Origin: Desulfovibrio sp. UBA2564
GTDB lineage: Bacteria; Desulfobacterota; Desulfovibrionia; Desulfovibrionales; Desulfovibrionaceae
Assembly (NCBI GenBank): GCA_002340305.1
Contig: DDLU01000094.1
Span: 1-10,468 of the forward strand
Length of the DNA stretch: 10,468 bases
Direction: 5' to 3'
The notes beneath the pieces are model-generated. The model worked only from the letters and a program-made list of their open reading frames with translations. It did not search any database and had not been told where the DNA came from. This document shows, piece by piece, positions 1 through 6,133 of the stretch (the stretch's first letter is position 1; each line of letters opens with the position of its first letter). The position numbers and the translations under genes are program-made.

Positions 1-15
1 TTTGCCGGGGGTATT

Positions 16-114
16 ATGACTAGAAAATGCAGTTTCTGCGGGAGCAATTTAGCCGATACCGGAGTGGACCATCCTGACGGCATTCTCTGCACCAACTGCT
101 CGACTCTCAACTAG
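16..114 (+). CDS. Small zinc-ribbon peptide (32 aa, possibly the end of a longer gene)
   Basis: A 32-residue reading frame with two CxxC pairs (Cys5/Cys8 and Cys25/Cys28), spaced as in a small zinc-binding ribbon. A G-rich stretch (GGGGG) lies a few bases before the ATG and could act as a weak ribosome binding site. The same frame stays open to the left edge, so this may instead be the C-terminus of a longer protein. It is followed by a strong intrinsic terminator. Zinc binding is inferred from the cysteine spacing; the partner and role are unknown. Confidence 0.5.
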   Translation: MTRKCSFCGSNLADTGVDHPDGILCTNCSTLN

Positions 115-140
115 ATTCATAAGTTTCGGTAAGGTTTGTT

Positions 141-172
141 GAAACCCCAGACTAACCTCTGGGGTTTCTTTT
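141..172 (+). terminator. Intrinsic terminator after the zinc-ribbon ORF
   Basis: An 11-bp perfect stem (141-151 with 158-168, GAAACCCCAGA/TCTGGGGTTTC) encloses a six-base loop and runs into a T-rich tract. It separates the zinc-ribbon ORF from the gene at 202. Confidence 0.85.
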
Positions 173-201
173 GCGTTTTTTCCCATTGATAAGGAGTTGG
201 G

Positions 202-906
202 ATGTTTGAGTTAAGTTTTCTCAATATTGGTGTGCTGATCTGCGGCGGTATCGCAACCTTTGCAATATATTCCTTTGTTAATCTAAAGTTTCCACAGACG
301 ATAACAACATTTGTCGCGTCTTCCTTAGTTTTTTTGCTGCTAGCTCATTATACTTCATGGTTCAGTTATGTGGTTGGTCTTGTCGTGCTCTTGGCTATTT
401 TCGGGGTTATTGGGAGTATGCAGGACGGCGGTAAGGGTGACAGTCGAGTGAGCGCAACGGTTGCGGATGAAGGGAGACCGGAGCGGAAAAGAGCGACGCC
501 AAAAAATGATATTGAAAATGCAAGGATGCAGAAGATAGAAGCTTGGGATGAAGCATATTACGCTGCATTTTATGATTCAACGGTCAAGCATGTCATGAAG
601 ATGCGTAGTTCCAATGTTGATAGGATTCAAGTTGCCCCCTCCATGAGCGAACTCGTCCATAACTTGAGAAAAATAAAAGTAGAGACTGACTTGGAACATC
701 GTCAGAGCATCGCCAAGGATGCTGTTGCTGATGCGCTTGATTCTTTGGGATACACACATGTGTATGACGCGCTTCGTAAACAAGATGGTGCGGATGTAAA
801 TTATACTGTCGGGGAGCGTGGGTTGTCATTTAAAATGACGGGATCTATTGATCACGTTGTTGCTGACTTTCGTCCTGATGAACTTGTAGCGACCATTGAT
901 TTTTAG
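202..906 (+). CDS. Unrecognised membrane-anchored protein (234 aa)
   Basis: The ATG follows AAGGAG at 191-196 with good spacing. The N-terminal third is strongly hydrophobic, with probable membrane segments near residues 5-25, 33-50 and 54-72. A glycine- and charge-rich linker follows (about 73-105), then a soluble, mostly helical domain to the end. That domain has a charged helix around 147-185 and a likely beta-rich tail at 198-234. No family motif is recognised. The gene stands alone between two intrinsic terminators, so it is probably monocistronic. Function is unknown; a small inner-membrane protein with a cytoplasmic domain is the most that can be said. Confidence 0.8.
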   Translation: MFELSFLNIGVLICGGIATFAIYSFVNLKFPQTITTFVASSLVFLLLAHYTSWFSYVVGLVVLLAIFGVIGSMQDGGKGDSRVSATVADEGRPERKRATPKNDIENARMQKIEAWDEAYYAAFYDSTVKHVMKMRSSNVDRIQVAPSMSELVHNLRKIKVETDLEHRQSIAKDAVADALDSLGYTHVYDALRKQDGADVNYTVGERGLSFKMTGSIDHVVADFRPDELVATIDF

Positions 907-949
907 TTAGCAATATATACAAAGGTTGTCCGTAAATATGACCAAACTT

Positions 950-976
950 AGCCTGAACTTCGGTTCGGGCTTTTTT
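950..976 (+). terminator. Intrinsic terminator with TTCG tetraloop
   Basis: A nine-base-pair stem (950-958 with 963-971, AGCCTGAAC/GTTCGGGCT, one G-T wobble) closes a TTCG loop and is followed by a T run. It ends the transcription unit of the membrane protein gene. Confidence 0.9.
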
Positions 977-1123
977 ATTATATGTGGAAGTTTATTGTAT
1001 GTAATATTTTGATATATATGTATAAAATTTCAGAATAGAGCTTGACCCAGTGCTGGCAGGACTTACCTCTTACAGTGTGCGCGGCTGTCACGGGCTGTGC
1101 CTGTAACCTGTAGTGAGGTCATG

Positions 1124-1912
1124 ATGCGAAAGAGTACAACACCCGACTATAAGCCAGTCCTGAAAGAGGGCGAAAAACTGATCACTATGCTGTCGCCAGC
1201 GGTATTTGATTCTATCCTTAAACAGATGTGGTTATTCCCCGAGAAAGACGCAATTTTCCTTGACCATAACAAGATTTATGACCGCAGAGGGGCTAGTTGT
1301 TCCATAGAAGTCGATATTAGCGAACTTATGAAGGAAAACAAATCTAAAGCTTATTATTATGAACGAAAACGGATATATACTGACATTTTGACCATGAATA
1401 TCTTTAACGATGATAAGTTGAAGAATGTCATAAGTGGTGGGGAGGTTATTTACGTAATTGAAGACGAAGCAAATAACTTGATTTGGTTTAAAAATGAATA
1501 TCAGGAAGTTTCGGTTAACATCTGTAGAAGGCATGTCCCAGAGAATTTGGATTTTCAGGATATTGATAAAACACAGTATGTAACTTCGCTGCGGGAAATG
1601 GATCATCGTTCCTTTAAGGAGATCAGAAGGATCGCGCGAAAAGAAGAGTTTGTTGATCTTATGGTTTCTGGAGATAAGCTGCTTGGGATTAGGACAGAGG
1701 ACCAGCGCAAATATACTCTTTCCTCCTGCCCTGAACCGTTGGGCGATGAATGCCAGTACTTTCGGAGCTACCATTTCCTTCCTATTAAGTGTGGGGCAAT
1801 GAAGTTGCGAATTGCCAGAATTGAGGGTGAGTATATCCTGCACGGTTCCGCTGACTACGCAAGATCGAAAATTAAAATCCATGAATATTTGAGAACAGTG
1901 GGGAAGGGGTAG
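1124..1912 (+). CDS. Possible sliding-clamp-like protein (gp45/PCNA-type fold, 262 aa)
   Basis: The start chosen is the second of two adjacent ATGs, five bases after GTGAGGT; a GTG at 1097 is possible but has no ribosome binding site. I see no simple enzyme motif. The protein looks like two similar beta-rich halves (about 12-135 and 155-258) joined by a linker. The pattern resembles the T4 gp45 clamp. In half one, the stretch RIYTDILTMNIFNDD (about 83-97) is followed by a strand ending NNLIWF, comparable with gp45's IYDLNGFLGILSLVNDD and its later IFW. Half two has a helix FKEIRRIARKEEF and then LMVSGDKLLGI, again like the clamp alternation of helix and strands. The proline/charge-rich end lies six bases before the ATPase gene, indicating co-expression. 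The clamp call is inference from pattern memory, not from an alignment; a novel beta-rich accessory protein is the alternative. Confidence 0.7.
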   Translation: MRKSTTPDYKPVLKEGEKLITMLSPAVFDSILKQMWLFPEKDAIFLDHNKIYDRRGASCSIEVDISELMKENKSKAYYYERKRIYTDILTMNIFNDDKLKNVISGGEVIYVIEDEANNLIWFKNEYQEVSVNICRRHVPENLDFQDIDKTQYVTSLREMDHRSFKEIRRIARKEEFVDLMVSGDKLLGIRTEDQRKYTLSSCPEPLGDECQYFRSYHFLPIKCGAMKLRIARIEGEYILHGSADYARSKIKIHEYLRTVGKG

Positions 1913-1918
1913 CGGGGA

Positions 1919-2869
1919 ATGAACAGATTAACATTTGATTCTCTTCCGGTCTGCGCTGCCGCTGACACCGAAGACAAGCATTGGTTTTTTGAGGGCTTTG
2001 TTGAGCAAGGTCAATTGGTAGTAGTTGATGCTCCCTGCGGTGTCGGCATGACATGGTTCCTGATGAACATGATCAGTGCTGCAACCAGCGGGGCCAGCTG
2101 TTTTGAAAAGTTCCGTAGCGCTGGTTCCTGTAAAGCTATTTACCTGAATTCAGGTATGGAGCTTTCAGAAGTTCAGGGTAGATTCAATAAGGTTGTTGCG
2201 TCCGAACACTTCCCGAAGGTTAAGATAGTATGTGCCAACGAAATATATAAACAACAGAACAAGATTTTTTTCGATTTAAGTAACCGCGAATATCGAGATA
2301 TTATCCATGATGGATTTGAAAAGGATCAGGAATATAAGCTTCTGGTCATTGATTCATTTGATTCGTTCTTCCCCCAATATAGAAGCAAGTCAAACATCAT
2401 AAATAATTGGTTTCTGGAACTTAAACAGCTTGGGGTAACTGTTGTCGTTGCCAACAATTCCAAAGCGAAGATCGGTGGTGATCTTGTGGACCTTGAGCTT
2501 ATTCTTGAGGAGGTCGCCCGTGGTGATCAGTTCGCGTTGAAAGTCTCGTACTCCAAGGCCAGAAATCTTCCGAAGGACCAGTGCAAGCCATTCCTTGTCA
2601 GCATGGGTGAGGGGGGAGATGGTCTGTTGCGTATGGCTTACGAGGAGTATTCGCAAGGAATTACAGAGCGCGTTGCCTACCTGATTTCCGAGGGGGTGAC
2701 CCAGACGGAAGTGGGCAAGATGCTTGGAATCAATCAAAGTACAGTTTCCCGCAGGGTCGAAAAGGCCCGCAATGCAGGTCTTCTGGAGAAGAAAGGGCAG
2801 TATCTGATGTTGACAAGTGATGGAAAAAACAGGATAAAAGGAAAGGTAGAGGACTTGCTGCCAGACTAA
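1919..2869 (+). CDS. RepA-like RecA-fold ATPase with degenerate Walker A and C-terminal winged HTH (316 aa)
   Basis: The ATG lies six bases after the previous stop, with AAGGGG about nine bases upstream. Residues 20-60 match the entry of AAA_25/RepA-type hexameric helicase domains. The P-loop reads APCGVGMTW at 38-46, so the usual catalytic lysine is methionine (Met44, codon 2048-2050). A YLNSGMEL segment (75-82) keeps the usual acidic residue, and Walker B is LLVIDS at 141-146. A strand VTVVVANNSKAK (173-184) stands where RepA-like proteins have a His-His-x-x-Lys element. Residues 248-290 form a helix-turn-helix (VTQTEVGKMLGINQSTVSRR) followed by a likely wing. This suggests a DNA-bound ATPase relative or pseudo-ATPase working with the clamp-like protein upstream. 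RepA-type helicases normally load at plasmid or phage origins; whether this one hydrolyses ATP is doubtful. Confidence 0.85.
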   Translation: MNRLTFDSLPVCAAADTEDKHWFFEGFVEQGQLVVVDAPCGVGMTWFLMNMISAATSGASCFEKFRSAGSCKAIYLNSGMELSEVQGRFNKVVASEHFPKVKIVCANEIYKQQNKIFFDLSNREYRDIIHDGFEKDQEYKLLVIDSFDSFFPQYRSKSNIINNWFLELKQLGVTVVVANNSKAKIGGDLVDLELILEEVARGDQFALKVSYSKARNLPKDQCKPFLVSMGEGGDGLLRMAYEEYSQGITERVAYLISEGVTQTEVGKMLGINQSTVSRRVEKARNAGLLEKKGQYLMLTSDGKNRIKGKVEDLLPD

Positions 2870-2896
2870 TCTTCCACCACACAGATTTGAAGTATG

Positions 2897-2945
2897 AATC
2901 CCACAGAATCGGTGCATAGCGCATTGTTCTGTGGGATTTCTTTTT
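2897..2945 (+). terminator. Intrinsic terminator after the ATPase gene
   Basis: A 12-bp perfect stem (2897-2908 with 2927-2938, AATCCCACAGAA/TTCTGTGGGATT) is followed by TTTCTTTTT. The 18-base loop contains a further short TGC/GCA pairing. It ends the clamp-ATPase operon and separates it from the replicase. Confidence 0.85.
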
Positions 2946-2970
2946 ATTTAAGCAGATTACCTGTCGTAGG

Positions 2971-3008
2971 TGCGCATAAAATGTGCATAATTATCGCATG
3001 GGAAGCAT
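2971..3008 (+). repeat. Phased GCAT repeats upstream of the replicase (iteron- or operator-like)
   Basis: GCAT occurs at 2974, 2985, 2996 and 3005, so the first three are exactly 11 bases apart, one helical turn. The first two sit in near-identical units, TGCGCATAA and TGTGCATAA. The reverse-complement core recurs as CATATGCG at 3011-3018 and 3064-3071, further towards the gene. Phased short repeats just upstream of a rep gene are typical of initiator binding sites or autoregulatory operators. The function is inferred. Confidence 0.4.
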
Positions 3009-3104
3009 TACATATGCGTCCGGTATTCGTCCTTCCAGTCCCCTCCATGGGGGCTTCCTTCCTCATATGCGCTGCTCTCATAAATTTTCCTCGTTCAGTA
3101 TGTG

Positions 3105-3134
3105 TTGAAATTCTGTAAATGTCTCAAATTATAC
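3105..3134 (+). promoter_or_regulatory. Candidate promoter of the replicase gene
   Basis: TTGAAA at 3105-3110 and TTATAC at 3129-3134 are separated by 18 bases, in an AT-rich stretch about 40 bases before the replicase ATG. It lies downstream of the GCAT repeats and of a small CCCC/GGGG hairpin (about 3040-3053). Each hexamer departs from the consensus, so this is only a reasonable candidate. Confidence 0.35.
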
Positions 3135-3175
3135 AGAAATAATTAAAATAGATTAAAATTTATGGAGGTTTCAGC

Positions 3176-4267
3176 ATGAAACAAACTATTGATATTTCGC
3201 ATGTTCAGCAACGATTTAGAGCGCACATCGATCCGCAGACATGCTATGGCAAAAAGAAGAAATTGGGCCTGTCAGGTCCTAAGGAAGATGCGTTCAGGGA
3301 TGCTGAGTACATTTTGTTGCCACGGGCAAAGCATGTGTATGTCGGTGTTGATCTGGATTACCGAGGGGCCGCCACAGCTTGGGAAGATGGTATTTTCCCT
3401 TTGCCCACAATAGTGTTCACTTCAAAAAAGACAGGTCATGCCAATATTTTCTGGGAGTTGAAGACTCCTGTTTATCGCAGGTGTGAATTGAATCAATATA
3501 AAGCACGCCAGCATCCCATTGATTATTTTAATTGTGTCCAGCGAAGATTTACCCGTGAACTAGACGGTGATCCAGGCTACACTAGCAGCACAATAAAAAA
3601 TCCATTCTCTGATGCGTGGTTAGTTCAATGGCATGATGTCCGCTACAGCTTAAGCGATCTACTAGAATATACTGATCCCTGCATTAATTCTGTTGGTTAC
3701 AGGTTTCGTGGAGATCATGGTGACTATGCCGGACGCAACGAAGAATTGTTTACTGTTGCCAGAAAATGGGCCTATCATGCTGTCTTTCGGTATAGCGAAG
3801 AGGAATTTGAATTTAGGGTTTATGACTTCTGCAAATCCTATAATCAGAATGAAATTCCAAGGAATTGGCCTGCCCGTGGCCCACTGCCTCGTGCAGAGTG
3901 GCAAGGAATGGCCCGTAGTATTGCTAGGTGGGTGCTGTGTAAAAAGGATGAATCCGGTTTCAAGCAGCGACTGAAAAATATTGGTGCTATGGGGTTGTCC
4001 AAAATTCCAACAGATCTTTCCGATGCTGATAAAAAGGTTGCTGTTTCCTGTGCGCAAGCTTTAGGAGCGGCGTATACGCACAACTTACGTAAGAACAAGA
4101 CTGCGAATAAGATAATTGAAGCGATTGATTCCATTCTTGCTGATAATATGCCCATTACCCGCCGTGAAGTTTCGAATAGGTCTGGTGTGGCTAGACGTAC
4201 ATTAAACAATTACAAAGAGATTATTAATAAGGCAAATAAGATTGATCCTCAATGTTATGTCTCATAA
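3176..4267 (+). CDS. Plasmid-type replication initiator/primase (ColE2-like replicase with PriCT-like domain, 363 aa)
   Basis: The ATG follows GGAGG at 3164-3168 with seven-base spacing. Residues about 40-165 carry the landmarks of the ColE2-type replicase family: VGVDLD (57-62), LPTIVF, GHANIFWEL (87-95), a YFNCVQRRFTRELDGDPGY stretch ending at 135, and KNPF (141-144). These belong to an archaeo-eukaryotic-primase-like fold that makes the primer at the origin. Residues about 185-255 (NEELFTVARKWAY through EWQGMARSIARWV) fit the PriCT-1 domain that accompanies these initiators. The C-terminus (305-350) looks like a helix-turn-helix (ITRREVSNRSGVARRTLNNY), probably for origin binding. It has its own promoter region with phased repeats. 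The AT-rich, structured 4268-5006 region downstream is where an origin could lie. Family assignment is fairly sure; autonomous replication is inferred. Confidence 0.85.
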   Translation: MKQTIDISHVQQRFRAHIDPQTCYGKKKKLGLSGPKEDAFRDAEYILLPRAKHVYVGVDLDYRGAATAWEDGIFPLPTIVFTSKKTGHANIFWELKTPVYRRCELNQYKARQHPIDYFNCVQRRFTRELDGDPGYTSSTIKNPFSDAWLVQWHDVRYSLSDLLEYTDPCINSVGYRFRGDHGDYAGRNEELFTVARKWAYHAVFRYSEEEFEFRVYDFCKSYNQNEIPRNWPARGPLPRAEWQGMARSIARWVLCKKDESGFKQRLKNIGAMGLSKIPTDLSDADKKVAVSCAQALGAAYTHNLRKNKTANKIIEAIDSILADNMPITRREVSNRSGVARRTLNNYKEIINKANKIDPQCYVS

Positions 4268-4284
4268 TAGGATTGAATAAATAT

Positions 4285-4347
4285 AATAATTTAAAATTAA
4301 TTATTAAAAGTAAAAGAATGATATTTAATGATTTAAAATTCTTTTTT
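4285..4347 (+). terminator. AT-rich inverted repeats after the replicase (weak terminator or origin unwinding block)
   Basis: Two AT-rich hairpins follow the replicase stop: AATAATT/AATTATT (4285-4291 with 4299-4305) and AAAAGAAT/ATTCTTTT (4312-4319 with 4338-4345), the second running into six Ts. With almost no G-C pairs this would be a weak terminator. The whole 4268-4347 stretch is extremely AT-rich, as expected of a DNA unwinding element beside a rep gene. Either reading is possible. Confidence 0.35.
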
Positions 4348-4440
4348 GTTGGATATCTTGATGTACCATATGGCCTCGCCTCAAGTTAAAATTTTAATAT
4401 CCTTCCTTACAAATCTATTCAGATCATTTTGTTAAACAAT

Positions 4441-4711
4441 GGGAGAGTGCAATACTCTCCCTATATGTAAAAACATAGCTGCGGACCCTCTATGTTCATT
4501 TCAATGTAATCGGAAAGGTCTGCTCCTGATTCTTCAATATAGTACAGGAGGATTGAAGACATACAGGACCTTTAGTCCGGTTTGCGGTGATTATCGCAAA
4601 ACAGACCCTCCTAGTAACGTAGACAACATCAATGTGCTTAGAATCCGCTACATATTATTAGGTTATCAAAACCAAGCAGGTATGAAACCAGTGAAGGGGA
4701 CATACTTTTTT
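4441..4711 (+). ncRNA. Candidate structured non-coding RNA with nested stems and a possible pseudoknot
   Basis: No convincing protein is encoded here, but many perfect complementary segments are nested. They are: GGGAGAGT/ACTCTCCC (4441-4448 with 4454-4461); AACATAG/CTATGTT (4472-4478 with 4490-4496); and a closing stem GGTCTG/CAGACC (4517-4522 with 4602-4607). Inside the closing stem lie CTCCTG/CAGGAG (4523-4528 with 4545-4550), TCTTCAAT/ATTGAAGA (4531-4538 with 4552-4559), GGAC/GTCC (4566-4569 with 4575-4578) and TTTGCG/CGCAAA (4581-4586 with 4595-4600). The CTCCTG and TCTTCAAT pairings interleave, so they form an H-type pseudoknot or two alternative states. The block ends with AGGTATG/CATACTT (4678-4684 with 4701-4707) and a T run, which looks like an intrinsic terminator. 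No clear promoter was found. An upstream pair GGATATCTTGA/TCAAG...ATATCC (4351-4402) may be part of it. Copy control or origin RNA is inference. Confidence 0.5.
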
Positions 4712-4964
4712 ACGACTTTTCGATCTATCTGGTCAAAATAGCTGTTCTTATGGGTGACCATTCGATTGATTTCGCGGTTGTTCCCACAAAGATTTAAAAC
4801 AAGCGCAAAACCTTCATTCATAATGGGGGGTAGGATCAATTTGTTTTGAAAATATGATGTTTGGCCTTTGGAGAATGAAAAATCGCAGGAGGGTCAAAAA
4901 TACAAAGAATTATGCTGTTCTTGATGCTCTAAACATTAAAAAATCATAAATTCATGTCGCTTAT
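4712..4964. other. Intergenic stretch with no recognisable gene
   Basis: I see no credible reading frame here. Minor structure includes TGGTCA/TGACCA (4730-4735 with 4755-4760) and a nine-base direct repeat GCTGTTCTT at 4741-4749 and about 4912-4920. AGGAGGGTC at 4887-4895 is an exact complement of GACCCTCCT at 4604-4612 in the RNA candidate. The stretch is probably untranslated leader or origin DNA. Confidence 0.4.
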
Positions 4965-4995
4965 ATAGAAATATATTGATCAAACCTATTTCTAT
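4965..4995 (+). promoter_or_regulatory. Perfect 9-bp inverted repeat abutting the ribosome binding site of the 5007 gene
   Basis: ATAGAAATA (4965-4973) and TATTTCTAT (4987-4995) are exact complements around a 13-base spacer containing the palindrome TGATCA. The right arm ends directly against GGAGG (4996-5000). It may be an operator for a dimeric regulator, possibly the AbrB-like product itself, or an mRNA hairpin that affects ribosome access. Confidence 0.5.
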
Positions 4996-5006
4996 GGAGG
5001 AAAGAC

Positions 5007-5444
5007 ATGGCAAAAGATGTTTCCAAGGATCAGAAGAAGTCGAAGATGTTTGAGTCGAAGTATGACGCAAACCTTCTGCGAAGCCTTATCAAGGAAGGCA
5101 AAACTGCTGACGAGATACAGGAAGCTTTGAATCTGGCGAGTCGCCAAAGTTTGAAACAACATATCCTTCGTCTGATCAATGAAGACGGCAAGTTCTATGA
5201 AGTTGCTGGTCTTTATCGTGATGCGAAGAAGAAGCCGATGATCAACTACAAAGGTGATATCAGAATCACCAAGAAAATGTTGAGCTTCGAAGGTTCAACC
5301 TACAAACACAACGACCAGTGTGAAATCAGTGCAGATAATGAAAAGATTGTCCTGACCAGAATCGTTTCAAAGTCTGATGATGTTGAAGGAAAGTCTGCGG
5401 ATGAACCTGCGGCGAAAACTGATGTTAAGACTGAGTCCAAGTAA
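5007..5444 (+). CDS. Small putative DNA-binding protein with HTH and AbrB-like segment (145 aa)
   Basis: The ATG follows TGGAGGAAAG with ideal spacing. A lysine-rich start (1-15) leads into helices LLRSLIKEGKTADEIQEAL and ASRQSLKQHILRLI (about 23-57) that look like a helix-turn-helix. Residues about 83-119 have the strand-turn-strand rhythm of a SpoVT/AbrB swapped hairpin: IRITKKML, then GSTYKHNDQCEIS, then EKIVLTRI. The last 25 residues are acidic, polar and probably disordered. I do not recognise the family; a small transcriptional or copy-control regulator, or a nucleoid-type protein, is inferred. It is convergent with the serine recombinase and shares a terminator with it. The inverted repeat just before its start may be its own operator. 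Confidence 0.75.
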   Translation: MAKDVSKDQKKSKMFESKYDANLLRSLIKEGKTADEIQEALNLASRQSLKQHILRLINEDGKFYEVAGLYRDAKKKPMINYKGDIRITKKMLSFEGSTYKHNDQCEISADNEKIVLTRIVSKSDDVEGKSADEPAAKTDVKTESK

Positions 5445-5450
5445 ACATCA

Positions 5451-5480
5451 AAAAGCCGTGTCTGTAGATGCGGTTTTTTT
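5451..5480. terminator. Bidirectional intrinsic terminator between the 5007 gene and the recombinase
   Basis: AAAAGCCG (5451-5458) pairs with CGGTTTTT (5471-5478), flanked by A and T runs, so it can act on both strands. The end of the recombinase gene overlaps its right flank. Confidence 0.7.
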
Positions 5481-6112
5481 TATTGATTGTTGGCTGAAAT
5501 GTTTGGTGAAAGATTTCTGGTTTTGACAAAGTAATGCATGGTCTGGGGTGTTACATCAAATAACTTTCCAATAGCACTTTGGCTCATGCCACGATCCAGC
5601 AAAGATTGGATTTCATCGATCTTGTTATCAAGTTTGCTGCTGGTCGAGCCTTTCTTGCGACCAAGGACGTGACCTTGCTCCCGACGTTTAGCAAGAGCAA
5701 TCTTGGTTCTGGAAGAGAGTAAATCTTTTTCGATTTCTGCCATGAGTGCAAATGTGGAAACCATAACCTTGGTTGAAATATCCTGCTCACCATCCTTGAT
5801 ATGAATATTCTGCTTAATGGCTATGAATTCGACTTTCTTGGAAACAAGCACATCGACGATTGAAACGATCTGGCTAAGTGAGCGGCCTAATCTGGAAAGC
5901 TCCGATACAACAAGCAGGTCTCCTTCATCCAATGAATTCAGAAGTTCATCAATCCTGCGCTTGCCCATCGACTGTGAAGAGGACATTTCGAGCTTGAACC
6001 AAGTATCGACCTTGATGTCTTGCTGGCTGCAATATTTCAGGATTTCAAGTTCCTGATTATCCACGTCCTGTTTGGTGGTCGATACGCGAAGGTAGGCAGT
6101 GACTTTCGGCAT
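5480..6112 (-). CDS. Serine recombinase, resolvase/invertase family (210 aa)
   Basis: The start has GGAG seven bases upstream on the minus strand. The N-terminal catalytic domain has YLRVSTTKQD at 7-16, giving the nucleophile Ser11 beside Arg9. It continues with DLLVVSELSRLGRS (65-78), which carries the conserved RLGRS element, and a long E-helix, MAEIEKDLLSSRTKIALAKRREQG (about 124-147). GRKKG (151-155) starts the DNA-binding tail, and a Hin-type helix-turn-helix (MSQSAIGKLFDVTPQTMHYFV) lies at about 176-196. Length and order match small resolvases and invertases (Hin, Gin, Tn3 resolvase type) that cut and rejoin DNA at paired short sites. All key residues are present, so it should be active. 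Candidate sites lie just upstream. Multimer resolution, inversion or transposon resolution are all possible. Confidence 0.93.
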   Translation of the reverse strand: MPKVTAYLRVSTTKQDVDNQELEILKYCSQQDIKVDTWFKLEMSSSQSMGKRRIDELLNSLDEGDLLVVSELSRLGRSLSQIVSIVDVLVSKKVEFIAIKQNIHIKDGEQDISTKVMVSTFALMAEIEKDLLSSRTKIALAKRREQGHVLGRKKGSTSSKLDNKIDEIQSLLDRGMSQSAIGKLFDVTPQTMHYFVKTRNLSPNISANNQ

Positions 6113-6133
6113 GTTTTTGCTCCAAATTTCATG

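Noticed and set aside
1042..1070. TTGACC-based promoter for the clamp-like gene
   Set aside because: No acceptable -10 hexamer lies 16-18 bases downstream; AT-rich TATA-like sequences at 1011-1026 are not better paired with a -35.
1097..1123. Earlier GTG start for the clamp-like gene
   Set aside because: No ribosome binding site precedes it, while GTGAGGT is correctly placed for the ATG at 1124.
2894..3118. 74-codon plus-strand frame between the ATPase and replicase genes
   Set aside because: It begins inside the terminator hairpin and runs through the promoter and repeat region; composition is not protein-like.
4441..4711. Group I or group II intron
   Set aside because: The order of stems does not match the P3-P8 group I core, no domain V-like hairpin was found, and there is no intron-encoded protein.
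4441..4711. Retron ncRNA or OMEGA RNA
   Set aside because: No reverse transcriptase or TnpB/IscB gene lies in the window.
4439..4741. 100-codon open frame on the plus strand
   Set aside because: It overlaps the nested stem region, has no ribosome binding site, and its product has no protein-like character; the hairpins explain the sequence better.
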